A stretch of 64,000 nucleotides of DNA from Chloroflexota bacterium (GCA_013388745.1 JACAER010000010.1:1-64000); one strand, 5' to 3'. Positions 8,183 to 17,932 are shown, numbered from the stretch's first letter. The notes: a model not told the origin generated them from the sequence alone. Numbers and translations: made by a program.

Positions 8183-9457
8183 CTAGTCCGTCCACTCCAA
8201 TTCGTGTTCGCCGATATAGACGGTATCACCGACCTTGACGCCAGCCTCTTTGAGCGCCGCCGACACGCCGATGATTTCCAAAACACGCTGGAAGCGCATG
8301 ACAGCTTCGTCATAATCCCAATAGGTCATAGCCGCCGCACGTTCGATGCGTTTGCCCGTGACGCGGAAAACGCCCGCGCCCTCTTGGTTGATCTTAAAGG
8401 CGATGTCGTCTTCCGGCAGCCCATAGCGCGGCAGTCCCCCGATCTGCCCCGCTTCCGGCGTGGGCGGGGGCGGAAGCTCCGACATCATCTGGAAGACGCG
8501 CTGCACCAGTTCGCGCGTGCCCTGCTGTGTCGCCGCGGAAATCGCCAGCGCTTCGACCCCACGCGCGCGCAGTTCTTGTTCAACCTGCGGCCAGCGCGCC
8601 TGCGCTTCGGGTAAATCCAGCTTGTTAAAAACGACAAGCTGTGGGCGCGCGCGCAGCGTCTCATCGTACAGCGCTAATTCGGCGTTGATCTGGCTGTAAT
8701 CGGCCAGCGGGTTTTCGTTCGCGCCGTTGAGCAGATGCAGCAGCAGGCGTGTGCGCCGGATATGGCGCAAAAAAGCGTGCCCCAGCCCAACACCCAGATG
8801 TGCGCCTTCGATCAGGCCGGGAATATCAGCAAACGTCAGGTCACGATCATCATAGGTGACAACGCCGAGATTCGGCTCAAGGGTGGTGAAGGGGTAGGGA
8901 GCGATCTTGGGGCGCGCGTTGCTGATGACCGAAAGCAGTGTCGATTTGCCTGCGTTGGGCACGCCCACAATGCCGATATCCGCGATCAGGCGCAGTTCGA
9001 GCTTGATCCAGCGCTCTTCGCCCGGCTCGCCTTTTTCGGCGTAATGCGGCGACTGGTTGGTCGAACTGGCGAAATTCTGGTTGCCGCGCCCGCCGCGCCC
9101 GCCTTTGGCGACCACCAGGCTGTCGCCGGGGAGCACGAGATCGGCGAGCACTTCGCCGCTTTCGGCGTCACGCACAATCGTACCCGGCGGCACATCCACA
9201 ATCAGCGTATCGGCACTGCGCCCGGTGCAGTTCATCGCGCCGCCGCGTTTGCCATCGGCGGCCACAAAATGCGCGCGCTTCTTGAAGTGAATCAGCGTGC
9301 GGTGCCTGGGGTTGACTTGCAGACGCACATCACCGCCGCGCCCGCCGTCGCCGCCGTTGGGGCCGCCGCGCGGGACATATTTTTCGCGGCGAAAGGTGAT
9401 GATGCCGTCGCCCCCTTTGCCGCTCTGTACGAAAATCTTGACTTCATCGAAGAACAT
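8183..9457 (-). CDS. obgE: Obg-family GTPase
   Basis: Ribosome-associated GTPase acting in large-subunit assembly and the stringent response. The glycine-rich Obg fold covers about residues 1-155 (FVQSGKGGDG, GGRGGRGN). The G domain follows with G1 GVPNAGKST, G3 DIPGLI and G4 NKLD. A C-terminal OCT domain of about 80 residues ends in the characteristic DTVYIGEHELEW. The ATG at 9457 gives the usual MFFDEVKIFV beginning. A TTG four codons upstream would overlap the preceding gene and is less likely. It is followed directly by nadD and preceded 5 bases away by an SDR gene, so it is inside an operon. Confidence 0.95.
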   Translation of the reverse strand: MFFDEVKIFVQSGKGGDGIITFRREKYVPRGGPNGGDGGRGGDVRLQVNPRHRTLIHFKKRAHFVAADGKRGGAMNCTGRSADTLIVDVPPGTIVRDAESGEVLADLVLPGDSLVVAKGGRGGRGNQNFASSTNQSPHYAEKGEPGEERWIKLELRLIADIGIVGVPNAGKSTLLSVISNARPKIAPYPFTTLEPNLGVVTYDDRDLTFADIPGLIEGAHLGVGLGHAFLRHIRRTRLLLHLLNGANENPLADYSQINAELALYDETLRARPQLVVFNKLDLPEAQARWPQVEQELRARGVEALAISAATQQGTRELVQRVFQMMSELPPPPTPEAGQIGGLPRYGLPEDDIAFKINQEGAGVFRVTGKRIERAAAMTYWDYDEAVMRFQRVLEIIGVSAALKEAGVKVGDTVYIGEHELEWTD

Positions 9458-9462
9458 AGAGG

Positions 9463-10473
9463 CTAACAATCCAATTCTGGCAGATGATCGGGTTTACCGG
9501 CGCGATACCAGGCGATCGTCTGGCGCGCGCCGCTGCGGAAATCCGTCGGCACGAAACCGAGTTCGCGCCGCGCTTTCTCATTAGAAACGCGCCAATAATT
9601 ATACACATACGAGCGCAGGTTCAGAGGCCAGAATGGTTCGCGCTGTGTCAGACGGGCGATCGCCTCCATCACGCGGGCCGTCATGATGCCCAGCCAATCG
9701 GGGACCGGCGGGCGAAACGAGAACAGCCCGGCCTCATGACACACAATGTCGAAGCCTTCTTTATGGGTGATGCTGTCGCCACAAATGTTGTAGATTTCGC
9801 CTACGCGCCCACGCGCCAGCGCCAGCATAACGCTTTCAGCGACATCGGCGATAAAGGCCGGGAAAATGATATAGCGTCCGCGATTAAGCTGCATAATCAG
9901 GCCGCGCATCGGGTCCGTGAAAAACAGGCGGTTAAAGGCGTATTCGCCCATCGGGCCGTAATACGCGCCGGGGCGCAGCACGACGACGGGCAGCTTATGC
10001 TCGTGGAAGTAGCGCAGCGCTAATTGTTCGGCCTGCAATTTGCTCTGCTGGTAGGGTTCAACCGGATTCGGCGGATAGGTTTCGTCCATGACCTGCACCG
10101 GGTCAGGCTGGCCGATAACGGCGACGGTAGAAATATGCACCAGGCGTTCAACTTTCGCGTCCAGCGCGGCGCGCAGCACATTTTCTGTGCCGTGAATATT
10201 GGTGGACTGAAAATCTTCCGGCTTGCCCCAAAAGCGAAAAAAGCCGCCAGCGTGGATCACGAATCGGCAGCCCTGTACGGCCTGATGGATGATGCGGTCG
10301 GCGCGCAGATCGCCGCGCACAATTTCGATACGTGGGTAGCGCGCCAGCCAGGAATAGTGCTCCGGTTGGCGCGTGAGCAGGCGGATAGTATACCCCGCGC
10401 GGCACAGACGCGGGATAAGGTGGCGGCCCAAAAAGCCTGTGCCACCCGTCAAAAAGACTTGCTCTGAGTTCAC
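9463..10473 (-). CDS. NAD(P)-dependent epimerase/dehydratase-family protein (extended SDR)
   Basis: Cytosolic Rossmann-fold protein of the extended short-chain dehydrogenase type. The cofactor motif TGGTGFLGRHL lies at residues 7-17, and the catalytic Tyr and Lys occur in PYQQSKLQAE near residue 140. A GTG at 10473 is chosen as the start because it places the dinucleotide motif at the normal distance from the N-terminus and lies 14 bases after the stop of the preceding membrane-protein gene; the frame is open further upstream but that part is not family-like. The substrate may be a nucleotide sugar, a sterol-like or another small molecule; it cannot be told. It is co-transcribed with obgE and nadD. 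Confidence 0.85.
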   Translation of the reverse strand: MNSEQVFLTGGTGFLGRHLIPRLCRAGYTIRLLTRQPEHYSWLARYPRIEIVRGDLRADRIIHQAVQGCRFVIHAGGFFRFWGKPEDFQSTNIHGTENVLRAALDAKVERLVHISTVAVIGQPDPVQVMDETYPPNPVEPYQQSKLQAEQLALRYFHEHKLPVVVLRPGAYYGPMGEYAFNRLFFTDPMRGLIMQLNRGRYIIFPAFIADVAESVMLALARGRVGEIYNICGDSITHKEGFDIVCHEAGLFSFRPPVPDWLGIMTARVMEAIARLTQREPFWPLNLRSYVYNYWRVSNEKARRELGFVPTDFRSGARQTIAWYRAGKPDHLPELDC

Positions 10474-10486
10474 TTTGGGTCTCGCT

Positions 10487-11113
10487 TCAATGATCGCGCC
10501 CGATAGCAGCGGGCAGCGCGGAGAGGAGGCGAATGCGACGGTTATGACTGCCCCAACCGGTAGGCAGTTCCTGTATGAAATTTTCGATCTTCCAGCGGCG
10601 CGTGCCGCTGTCGTAGACCATCTGATAGACAAGCGTGCCATCGCCGAGGTCTTGTGTATGCAGGCGCGTGTGTGTGCGCGCGTCGTAGGTCGCCATACGC
10701 CGCACCGACTGGCGATCGATCACCAGACAGCGCTGGCCGTCCTCCGAAAAATGGCGCACTTCGACAAAATGATCGGCGCGCAAAATGCCCACACAGCGCG
10801 GCTGGCCGTTGGTGCGATAATCCATCAGGATCATTTGATAACGGCGTAAAAACGCTCCGCTGAGGAACGTCGGCGCGGCGTTCCACTGCGGCATCCACTG
10901 CCCCAGCACGCTTTCTTGCAGCCAATTGACCGCCGCCAGATAATCGCGGCGCACTTCTTCGACTACTTTTTCCGGCGCCATCCACTCCGCCTTACCGGCC
11001 ACGCCGGCATGAACGCGCAGCAAACGCGCTTCCCAGGGCACCTGGCGCGCGCTGCCGATCAACATCAAGACGATCACCAATAGGAAAACCAACAATAACG
11101 CCGCAATCATCAT
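10487..11113 (-). CDS. Membrane-anchored protein of unknown function
   Basis: Not recognised. It has 208 residues with one N-terminal hydrophobic helix (about residues 2-22) and then a soluble domain of about 185 residues, probably outside the membrane or facing the cytoplasm as a tail-anchored module. The soluble part begins with a helical stretch containing EVRRDYLAAVNWLQESVLGQ and continues with beta-rich sequence (HFVEVRHFSEDGQR, GTLVYQMVYDSG, RRWKIENF). That order resembles an NTF2/Tim44-like alpha-plus-beta domain, but this is only an impression. It opens the run SDR-obgE-nadD-binding protein and has a promoter directly upstream. Confidence 0.7.
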   Translation of the reverse strand: MMIAALLLVFLLVIVLMLIGSARQVPWEARLLRVHAGVAGKAEWMAPEKVVEEVRRDYLAAVNWLQESVLGQWMPQWNAAPTFLSGAFLRRYQMILMDYRTNGQPRCVGILRADHFVEVRHFSEDGQRCLVIDRQSVRRMATYDARTHTRLHTQDLGDGTLVYQMVYDSGTRRWKIENFIQELPTGWGSHNRRIRLLSALPAAIGRDH

Positions 11114-11143
11114 TCTGACAATCCCAGAGCACTCTGGCGCAAG

Positions 11144-11172
11144 ACTCTACCAGTCTGCGCGGCAATGCGCAA
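11144..11172 (-). promoter_or_regulatory. Predicted promoter of the membrane protein-SDR-obgE-nadD operon
   Basis: Minus-strand TTGCGC (11172-11167), 17 bp, then TAGAGT (11149-11144). The predicted start falls at about 11137, inside the small palindrome CCAGAG-CA-CTCTGG (11124-11137), which could be an operator. Confidence 0.4.
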
Positions 11173-11205
11173 CCTTGACATGCTGATCGGCAGCGGACGG
11201 CGGGC

Positions 11206-12240
11206 TTAGGGGGTGGTGTGAGGATGATTCTTGAGCACCGTCCAGACATTCTGGCGCAGGCGGGCCATGCTCAGCGGTTTGACGAGAAATACGTCGATGC
11301 GAGCAACGGTCAGCGCGAAGGTCTGCTCGTCGGCCGAGGATGTGTGTTCGGCAACCACAATCGTCGCCAGATCATCCAAACGCCCGGTTTCTTTGACCTT
11401 GTTCAGCATCCGCCAGCCGTGCATATCGGGAAGCTGCAAATCCATCAGCAGCAGATGCGGGTGGAAATCTTCGATCAGGTGGATGGCGTCTGCGCCGGTG
11501 GCCGCGACCCGCAGATCCAATTTCATGTCCAGCAGCAGATCACAAAAGGCCTCGCGTTCATGATCGTCGCTGACCACCAACACGACCCGCTTACCCGCCG
11601 TGACAGAAAGATCATGCTGGCTGTCGTGGATCAGTTCGGGGTCGATAACCTCGCCATCCGCGCCCGGCTCGGTCTGCCAGCGATAGTCGTTGTCTTCTAC
11701 AGGTGTTTCGACAAAAGCGATCACCAGATCGTTGAACACATCGGGCGCGGCGCTCTGCAAGTGCTTCTGCGCTTTTTCGGTATCCGTCAACTGGCGGAAC
11801 GGCGCGCCGTTCTTGCCCAGAATCACCACCAGATCGCCGCGAATCCGCGCGAAAAAGTCGTCGCCCAGGCGCAGCTCGCTGAGGGCGGCTTCGATCGCGC
11901 GCAGCTCGGTTTTGGGGCGCGTGGTGTTCAGATAATAGGTACGGACACGGTTGAGGCGGGCTTCCTGCGGTCTGGGCTCAAACTGCGCCGGGCCCTGTTC
12001 CGGTAGGGAATACAGCCAGACGAAGTACTTGTTGTAATGCTCGACACGTCCGGCAGCTTTTAACTGGTTAAGTTCGTAATCGGTAATGGCGTGGCCGAAA
12101 TCTTCTGTCTGGTAGGGGCGGTAGCGCCCGGTCAGCAGTTCCTGCACCCGGTGTTCATCCCATTGGACGGTAAAAGAACCATCCTTCAGGATAAACACCA
12201 GATGACGGGGCACAGCAGAGCCGTTAAACACCTTCTTCAT
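11206..12240 (-). CDS. Protein with C-terminal response-regulator receiver domain
   Basis: It has 344 residues. The first 210 or so match no family I recognise; they are hydrophilic, mixed alpha/beta, with repeated acidic stretches. The last 125 residues form a CheY-like receiver: an acidic pair in VVSDDHE, the phospho-acceptor Asp in LLMDLQLPDMHG and the lysine in FLVKPLSM. The conserved Thr/Ser position is less clear. No DNA-binding output domain is present, so it probably acts by protein-protein contact. It starts 9 bases after the stop of the AAA ATPase gene, so the two are co-transcribed and may work together. No histidine kinase is adjacent. Confidence 0.8.
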   Translation of the reverse strand: MKKVFNGSAVPRHLVFILKDGSFTVQWDEHRVQELLTGRYRPYQTEDFGHAITDYELNQLKAAGRVEHYNKYFVWLYSLPEQGPAQFEPRPQEARLNRVRTYYLNTTRPKTELRAIEAALSELRLGDDFFARIRGDLVVILGKNGAPFRQLTDTEKAQKHLQSAAPDVFNDLVIAFVETPVEDNDYRWQTEPGADGEVIDPELIHDSQHDLSVTAGKRVVLVVSDDHEREAFCDLLLDMKLDLRVAATGADAIHLIEDFHPHLLLMDLQLPDMHGWRMLNKVKETGRLDDLATIVVAEHTSSADEQTFALTVARIDVFLVKPLSMARLRQNVWTVLKNHPHTTP

Positions 12241-12249
12241 CCGCGCCGC

Positions 12250-13659
12250 CTAGGACAGCTTGACAAAGTACGAGGCAGCAGCGCGATCCAGCAGGTCTTT
12301 GGAGAGCGTGGGCGACACTTCGAGGTAAGCGGCGATGTCCAAAAGCTGCGAGATCAGGTCACGCGGGTGTACCATGCGCATATCGCGGAAACGGCCTTCT
12401 TTTTCCTTGTTCAAATACCATTCCTTAAGGAGATAGGCCAACCCTTGATCGTCATAGGGCACCCCCTTGATACGGCACATGATCTTGAAGATTTCGCGGA
12501 ACTGGTCGGCACTAGGGTTGCCGACTTCGATCTTGTAGCGGATACGGCGCAAGAAGGCGTCGTCCACCAGATGTTTCGGTTCGAGATTGGTGGAAAAGAC
12601 AATCATGACGAAAAACGGCATTTCGATCTTGCGGCCATTGTTCAGCGTCAAAAAGTCCACTGCTTTTTCCAGCGGCACGATCCAGCGGTTGAGCAAGTCT
12701 TGCGGGCGCACCTGCTGGCGGCCAAAGTCGTCGATCAGGAACATGCCACCGTTGGCCTTCACCTGGAAAGGCGCTTCGTAGAACTTATTGATCGGGTCAT
12801 ACACCAGATCCAGCCCTTCGAGCGTCAATTCGCCGCCGACCATAATCATCGGGCGCTTGATGCGCACCCAGCGCTGGTCGGCCACAACGCCCGTCGCGTG
12901 CTTGACCTTTTCCTGCACGGGCGCCAGTTCATGGTTGATGCCGTCATAGACCTGAACAATCTGCCCATCGACATCAAAGGCATAAGGAATCCACATGTCA
13001 TCGCCCAGCACGATGCGCCCGACTTTTTCGGCGATGGTGGTCTTGCCGTTGCCGGGCGGGCCATAGAGAAAGATCGAACGGCCACCGTTGACGGCGGGAC
13101 CGATTTTGTCGAGCATTTCGTCGGAGATCACCAGATTTTCCATCACACGGCGCAGATCACGGCGGCGCACAGAGATCTTCTTGCGGTTCTGCATCCGAAT
13201 GGCTTCGACATACTGGCTGACAGGCACAGGCGCCGGCCCGGCGTACTGGCTGCGCTCCATCGCTTCGCGCGCTTTTTCCGAGCCTTTTTGGGTAATCAAA
13301 TACTGATAGGAGGCCTCGTTATAACCGCCGCCCGCCTGCACCTCAATGAATTTTTCGCGCTTGAGGAACGTGAAGGCTTTTTCGGCGACGCCCGTGAACG
13401 GCAGCTTGATGATTTCGCAGACCGCGAAACCGGTCATATAGCCGCCGAAGTACAAGACTTTGAGGATGAGGTCGGCAACAGCCAGCAGGTTCAACCCGGT
13501 GTCTTCCAGCGCGGTCAGCGGCGGCGGTGACCATTCGTTATCTTCCTCCAGCAGGTCTTGCATGGGGGGCGGCGCGGCGGGCGCAGGCGACTGTTGGCGC
13601 TGGCCGCTCAGACTGCGAATCTGTCCGGTACCCGGTTTAGGATTAGAAAAATCAGACAT
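12250..13659 (-). CDS. AAA-type ATPase with N-terminal wHTH-like region
   Basis: Cytosolic ATPase of 469 residues. The first 60 residues are low complexity (Pro, Gln, Ser). About 70-140 is a winged-helix-like region (GYMTGFAVCEIIKL, EKAFTFLKREKFIEV). The AAA module covers about 175-400, with Walker A GPPGNGKTT, Walker B MFLIDDFGRQ and an Arg-rich sensor stretch FLRRIRYKIE. The MoxR/RavA-like spacing suggests a remodelling ATPase rather than a protease subunit. The client is unknown. It is the first gene of a pair with the receiver-domain protein and has a promoter bracketed by an inverted repeat. The ATG at 13659 is the only reasonable start. Confidence 0.85.
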   Translation of the reverse strand: MSDFSNPKPGTGQIRSLSGQRQQSPAPAAPPPMQDLLEEDNEWSPPPLTALEDTGLNLLAVADLILKVLYFGGYMTGFAVCEIIKLPFTGVAEKAFTFLKREKFIEVQAGGGYNEASYQYLITQKGSEKAREAMERSQYAGPAPVPVSQYVEAIRMQNRKKISVRRRDLRRVMENLVISDEMLDKIGPAVNGGRSIFLYGPPGNGKTTIAEKVGRIVLGDDMWIPYAFDVDGQIVQVYDGINHELAPVQEKVKHATGVVADQRWVRIKRPMIMVGGELTLEGLDLVYDPINKFYEAPFQVKANGGMFLIDDFGRQQVRPQDLLNRWIVPLEKAVDFLTLNNGRKIEMPFFVMIVFSTNLEPKHLVDDAFLRRIRYKIEVGNPSADQFREIFKIMCRIKGVPYDDQGLAYLLKEWYLNKEKEGRFRDMRMVHPRDLISQLLDIAAYLEVSPTLSKDLLDRAAASYFVKLS

Positions 13660-13697
13660 GCGTTTTAACCTGTAGATGATGCACTAGGAGAAAAATC

Positions 13698-13759
13698 ACG
13701 GTGGTTACAACAACCCCAAATTACTATAGCATAAAATCGCCAAGCAGGACAACCACCGT
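13698..13759. promoter_or_regulatory. Inverted repeat bracketing the AAA ATPase promoter
   Basis: ACGGTGGTT (13698-13706) and AACCACCGT (13751-13759) are exact 9-bp reverse complements 44 bases apart. One arm touches the -35 of the minus-strand promoter and the other lies just after its predicted start. This arrangement would suit a repressor that loops or binds two half sites. Confidence 0.4.
13723..13752 (-). promoter_or_regulatory. Predicted promoter of the AAA ATPase-receiver operon
   Basis: Minus-strand TTGTCC (13752-13747), 18 bp, TATAGT (13728-13723). The predicted start is near 13716, about 57 bases before the ATG. Confidence 0.5.
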
Positions 13760-13787
13760 TGAGAGCAGGCCTTTTTTGAGGTAAAGT
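13759..13787 (+). promoter_or_regulatory. Predicted promoter of the UlaG-like hydrolase gene
   Basis: TTGAGA (13759-13764), 17 bp, TAAAGT (13782-13787). The predicted start is near 13794 and the ATG is at 13817. It is divergent from the AAA ATPase promoter and touches its inverted repeat. Confidence 0.4.
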
Positions 13788-13816
13788 AGCCCGCATCCTG
13801 TGAAGTCACAAAGCGT

Positions 13817-14434
13817 ATGATCGACTCGATTCAATGGCTGGGCTACGGCAGCTTTCGTATCGAAGGGCCGCCGCTGATTTATATCAACCCCTGGCGCGTC
13901 GTGCGCGCGGCCTTTCATGCCGACGTGATTCTCGTCAGCCACCATCATTACGAGCACTGCTCGCTGGCCGATGTCGCCAAGCTGCGCGGGCCAGCCACCA
14001 GAGTCATCAGCAACGCGCGCGTGGCGCAGGACATCGCCGACTGCACCGTGCTGCGGCCCTGGCAGTCGCTCAGTGTGGAACGCGCAGGCATCAAAGCCGT
14101 ACCCGCCTATGCGCCCGATGGCGTGGAACATCCGCTTTCGGACGGCGGGTTGGGTTTTGTGATTTCGCTGAACTATCACGACATTTACTACACCGGCGAC
14201 AGCAAGATCATCCCGGAGATGGACAGAATCCGCCCGGATATTGCGATTGTGCCGATTGATGGCAACGGGACGATGAACGTGGACGAGGCAACCGAACTGG
14301 TAAGCAAAATGCGCCCACGCTGGACGATTCCCTGCAACCTGAACCCCGACAGCACCACACAGATCGAAGCCAAGACGTTCGAACGGCAGGCCAGCCGCTA
14401 TACAACCGTAGTCATGCTGCCCTATAAAGCCTGA
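13817..14434 (+). CDS. UlaG-like metallo-beta-lactamase-fold hydrolase
   Basis: Cytosolic 205-residue protein of the short UlaG/YtnP-like MBL branch. The metal motif reads SHHHYEH (about residues 41-47), so the usual HxHxDH Asp is replaced by Glu. Later metal or active-site positions are YTGDSK (Asp near 123) and the substrate-side stretch VPIDGNGTMN. The C-terminus lacks the final His commonly seen in larger family members. Proteins of this kind act on lactones, phosphodiesters or other hydrolysable small molecules, and no substrate can be assigned. It is a single-gene transcript convergent with clpX; the terminator between them serves the clpX side. Confidence 0.82.
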   Translation: MIDSIQWLGYGSFRIEGPPLIYINPWRVVRAAFHADVILVSHHHYEHCSLADVAKLRGPATRVISNARVAQDIADCTVLRPWQSLSVERAGIKAVPAYAPDGVEHPLSDGGLGFVISLNYHDIYYTGDSKIIPEMDRIRPDIAIVPIDGNGTMNVDEATELVSKMRPRWTIPCNLNPDSTTQIEAKTFERQASRYTTVVMLPYKA

Positions 14435-14450
14435 GCAGCGGGCTGTAGAA

Positions 14451-14479
14451 GCAAAAAACAGGGGGCTAAGCCCCCTGTT
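14451..14479 (-). terminator. Intrinsic terminator of the tig-clpP-clpX operon
   Basis: A stem AACAGGGGGC with its complement (14457-14479) around a 3-base loop is followed on the minus strand by six T residues (14456-14451 region). It lies 27 bases past the clpX stop. On the plus strand no T-run follows, so it is directed at clpX. Confidence 0.8.
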
Positions 14480-14505
14480 CGCACATATTGACACCGGTGA
14501 GCGAT

Positions 14506-15801
14506 TTAGGCCGCCGGATGCAGCGTGCCATGATCTGTCCATTCCAGACGCGCGCCGTTGGCGTCGAAGATATAGGGTTTGCTGATGGCGTTAATCACGT
14601 CGGCGTCCATCACCACTTTACGGATGTCCTTGCGTCCGGGGATTTCGAACATCACATCCAGCAGGCGGCTTTCGATAATCGAGCGCAGGCCGCGCGCGCC
14701 GGTTTCGCGCTTGAGCGTGAGATCAGCAGCGGCGACCAGCGCGTTTTCTTCGAAAACCAGTTCTACATCGTCCAGGCGCAGCAAGTGCTGATACTGTTTG
14801 ACGAGGGCGTTTTTCGGTTCGATCAGGATACGCACCAACGAGTCGCGATCCAGCGGGTCAATCGTCACCAGCACCGGCAGCCGCCCCACCAGCTCAGGGA
14901 TCAGGCCGAACATCATCAGGTCTTCCGGTTCCATCTGGCGCAGCAGCGCCGCTGTATCGAATTCCGAGCGCCTGGTAGAGGCGCCGAAGCCGATGGCATT
15001 CTTCACGCCAACGCGCTTGCCGATATTGTCTTCGATGCCAGCGAAGGTACCGCCGCAGATGAACAGAATGTTGTTGGTGTTGATCTGGATAAATTCCTGA
15101 TGCGGGTGCTTGCGCCCGCCCTGCGGCGGGACATTAGCAATCGTGCCTTCGACGATTTTCAGCAGCGCCTGCTGCACCCCTTCGCCAGAGACATCGCGCG
15201 TGATTGATGGATTATCGGCGGATTTGCGCGCAATTTTGTCGATTTCGTCGATATAGATGATGCCGCGTTCGGCGCGTGCGACATCGCCATCGGCGGCCTG
15301 AATCAGACGCAGCAGGATGTTTTCGACATCTTCGCCCACGTAACCGGCTTCGGTCAGCGCGGTGGCGTCGGCGATACAGAAGGGCACATCGAGGATGCGC
15401 GCCAGCGTTTGCGCCAGCAGGGTTTTACCGCTGCCGGTGGGGCCGACCATCAGGATATTGCTTTTCTGAATTTCGACCTCTGCGCCGGCGCGGTCGCTCT
15501 GGATACGCTTGTAGTGATTATAGACCGCCACGCTCAAGACGCGCTTGGCGTAGTTCTGCCCGACCACGTAATCATCGAGATGCGCCATGATTTCGCGCGG
15601 GGAAAGCAAGCGCTCGATCTGAAAATCCGGGCTGTGCCCATACCCGCCGCCCGCCAGTTCATCGACCAGCAGCCGGTGGCACTGATCGACGCAAAAATTG
15701 CAGATGAACACACCGTCGCCGCCTTGAATCAGGCGGTCAACCTGTTCATGACTGCGGCCACAAAACGAACAGCGGGGGTTAGTGGGTAAACCGGGTCTCA
15801 C
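14506..15801 (-). CDS. clpX: ATP-dependent Clp protease ATP-binding subunit ClpX
   Basis: Hexameric AAA+ unfoldase that feeds substrates to ClpP. The N-terminal zinc-binding domain has Cys11, Cys14, Cys34 and Cys37. Walker A is GPTGSGKT (about residue 118) and Walker [10 protein letters not shown]. The ClpP-docking IGF loop is visible as NAIGFGAS, and the arginine-finger region [12 protein letters not shown] is intact. At 431 residues it is of usual length. It begins with GTG (15801), overlapping the clpP stop by 4 bp (GTGA), so translation is coupled. It is the last gene of tig-clpP-clpX, with a strong terminator after it. Confidence 0.97.
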   Translation of the reverse strand: MRPGLPTNPRCSFCGRSHEQVDRLIQGGDGVFICNFCVDQCHRLLVDELAGGGYGHSPDFQIERLLSPREIMAHLDDYVVGQNYAKRVLSVAVYNHYKRIQSDRAGAEVEIQKSNILMVGPTGSGKTLLAQTLARILDVPFCIADATALTEAGYVGEDVENILLRLIQAADGDVARAERGIIYIDEIDKIARKSADNPSITRDVSGEGVQQALLKIVEGTIANVPPQGGRKHPHQEFIQINTNNILFICGGTFAGIEDNIGKRVGVKNAIGFGASTRRSEFDTAALLRQMEPEDLMMFGLIPELVGRLPVLVTIDPLDRDSLVRILIEPKNALVKQYQHLLRLDDVELVFEENALVAAADLTLKRETGARGLRSIIESRLLDVMFEIPGRKDIRKVVMDADVINAISKPYIFDANGARLEWTDHGTLHPAA

Positions 15802-16409
15802 GCCTTTTTTCCATCCTTAGCGGCATCGTCCAGAACGGCGTCGATCAGGCCATATTCCACCGCCTGCGTCGCGCTCAGATAAATGTCGCGATCTGTATCG
15901 CGCTCGATCGTCTCTTTGTCCTTGCTGGTGTGCTTGACGAAGATCAGGTTCAGGCGTTCCTTCAGACGCACGATTTCGTTAGCCTGAATCACGATGTCGG
16001 AGGCCTGGCCCTGCGCGCCACCGAGCGGTTGGTGCATGTGAATCGTGGCGTTGGGCAGCGCATAACGCAGCCCTTTGGTGCCGGCGGTCAGCAGCACGGT
16101 GCCGAAGCTGGCAGTGATGCCGACAGCTACCGTGCTGACCGGCGCGCTGATCTGCTGCATGGTGTCGTAAATCGCCATGCCGGCGTACACCTGCCCGCCG
16201 GGTGAATTGATGTACATCTGCACCTGACGATCCGGGTCCTCGCGGTCAAGGAACAGAAGCTGCGCCACGATCAGGTTGGCGATTTGATCGTTGATGGGCA
16301 TACCCATGAACACAATACGTTCCTTCAAGAGCAGCGAATAGATGTCGTAGGCGCGTTCGCCGCGACTCCCCTGCTCAATGACCATCGGGATGAGGTTATA
16401 GAAATTCAC
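15798..16409 (-). CDS. clpP: ATP-dependent Clp protease proteolytic subunit ClpP
   Basis: Serine peptidase forming the tetradecameric chamber of ClpXP. The catalytic triad can be seen: Ser in [11 protein letters not shown] (about residue 100), His in [11 protein letters not shown] (about 125) and Asp in [10 protein letters not shown] (about 174). The N-terminus [21 protein letters not shown] is the normal processed-end region, which supports the GTG start at 16409; AAGGAG lies 9 bases upstream. It is 203 residues long, as expected. The gene sits between tig and clpX on one transcript. Confidence 0.97.
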   Translation of the reverse strand: MNFYNLIPMVIEQGSRGERAYDIYSLLLKERIVFMGMPINDQIANLIVAQLLFLDREDPDRQVQMYINSPGGQVYAGMAIYDTMQQISAPVSTVAVGITASFGTVLLTAGTKGLRYALPNATIHMHQPLGGAQGQASDIVIQANEIVRLKERLNLIFVKHTSKDKETIERDTDRDIYLSATQAVEYGLIDAVLDDAAKDGKKA

Positions 16410-16480
16410 AGTCCGTTGCTCCTTAGTTGATTGACACCCAAAAATCCCGCTTACACAACATCCAGAAACGCCATGCGCCC

Positions 16481-17932
16481 TTATTCGGACGCGGCGGGCG
16501 CGTTTTCGCTTACGACTGGGGCGCTGTCCTCAAGGCTGGCGACGGGTTCGTCGGCAGGAACCGGCGCGCCTTTTTCCGGCGCTTCGCCGCGCGCGATCGC
16601 CCCGATCCGCTCCAGCGTTTGCTGCTGCAAGAGATCGTTGCGCATCCCGGAAAGCATCTCTGGCCGGGTGAGGAACTGGCGGTACATTTCGCGCTGCTCG
16701 CCGAAAGCAGAAAGCATCCGTTCGACTTCGGCATTGATTTGCGTGTCGGTGACTTCCAGGCCTTCTTCGTGCAGCACCTGGCGCAGCACCAGCGAACGCC
16801 GCAGCATGTTGATGGCCGTTTCGCGGTAATCCTTGCCCAAATCCTGGCGGGTCTTCTTGGTGATCTGCATGTAGTCTTTCAGCGTGACACCCTGCTGGCG
16901 CAGATTACGATCCAGGCCTTCCAGCATGTCTTCGATCTGGTCTTCGACCATCGCTTCGGGGAAGGCCACCGTTGCGCCTTCGACTATCTTATCCAGCACG
17001 CGCTGAGCATAGGCTGATTTGGCGCGGCTTTCGGCCATTTGCCCCAGTTCTTCGCGGGTGCGCATACGCAGTTCCAGCAGCGTCAGCGGCTTTTCTTCGT
17101 TGGCGGTGATGCGCGCGGCGAAATCGTCATTGAGCGCCGGCAGCGTCACATTTTCGATCTTTTTCACCGTGACGTGAAATTCGACCTTACGTCCGGCCAT
17201 TTCTTCGTACTTCTGCTTGTCATCGGGGAACGTCAACTGGAATTCTTTTTCTTCGTCTTTGTTCGTGCCGAGCAGCGCTTCGATAAAACCGGGGGCGATC
17301 GGTTCGTCGCTGGGGTCGAGGTTAATCTGCGCATCATGCTGGTGCAGCACTTCTTCGCCGTCTTTGCCGCCCTCCTGCCCTTCTGCCGGGTCGCCGACAA
17401 AATGCGAGTGAATATCGACGGTCACGCGGTTGCCGACTTCGACCGGGCGCGCGCTTTCTTCGACCACCGCATGTTCGTTTTGCAGCGCCTTCAGCGCGCT
17501 GTCCACCGCCGCGTCTTCGACAGGCGGCACGCTGAATTCCATGCGGATGTCGCGGTAGGCGCCCAGATGCACTTCGGGCTGGAGCGGGACAGTGAAGATA
17601 AAGGTAGGATTGGGAATCAGTTTAAAGTCTTCGAGCGAACCCGGCCCATACGGATCGACCTTCGAGCCTTCGAGCGCTTCTTTGTAGATATCGTTGCCCA
17701 GCACTTCGACCGCTTCTTCGATCACCGCCGCCTCGCCAACATAATTGACGAGAATACGGTAAGGCGCCTTGCCTTTGCGGAAGCCGGGAATGTTGACACG
17801 GCCAGAGAGCTTGCGCGCCGCCGTTTGTTTGGCTTTTTCCAGGCGCTCGGCGTCGATCTCGACAGTCAAGCGCGCAATATGATTGTCCAGTCGTTCGGTC
17901 TGAATATTCAAGAGATCATCCTTGTGAGCCAT
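16481..17932 (-). CDS. tig: Trigger factor
   Basis: Ribosome-bound chaperone with peptidyl-prolyl isomerase activity that meets nascent chains. The ribosome-docking signature GFRKGKAP lies near residue 50. An FKBP-like domain covers about 175-270 and the long helical C-terminal arms follow. At 483 residues it is slightly longer than the common 430-450 because of an acidic, Ala/Pro/Glu-rich tail of about 35 residues. It is first in the tig-clpP-clpX operon, a very common order. A TATAAT (17956-17951) precedes the gene by about 20 bases but without a clear -35. The start ATG at 17932 has only a weak Shine-Dalgarno. Confidence 0.96.
   Translation of the reverse strand: MAHKDDLLNIQTERLDNHIARLTVEIDAERLEKAKQTAARKLSGRVNIPGFRKGKAPYRILVNYVGEAAVIEEAVEVLGNDIYKEALEGSKVDPYGPGSLEDFKLIPNPTFIFTVPLQPEVHLGAYRDIRMEFSVPPVEDAAVDSALKALQNEHAVVEESARPVEVGNRVTVDIHSHFVGDPAEGQEGGKDGEEVLHQHDAQINLDPSDEPIAPGFIEALLGTNKDEEKEFQLTFPDDKQKYEEMAGRKVEFHVTVKKIENVTLPALNDDFAARITANEEKPLTLLELRMRTREELGQMAESRAKSAYAQRVLDKIVEGATVAFPEAMVEDQIEDMLEGLDRNLRQQGVTLKDYMQITKKTRQDLGKDYRETAINMLRRSLVLRQVLHEEGLEVTDTQINAEVERMLSAFGEQREMYRQFLTRPEMLSGMRNDLLQQQTLERIGAIARGEAPEKGAPVPADEPVASLEDSAPVVSENAPAASE

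Noticed and set aside
12091..13530. A 479-codon plus-strand frame opposite the AAA ATPase and receiver genes
   Set aside because: It mirrors conserved coding sequence on the other strand and shows no family motifs, so it is a shadow frame.
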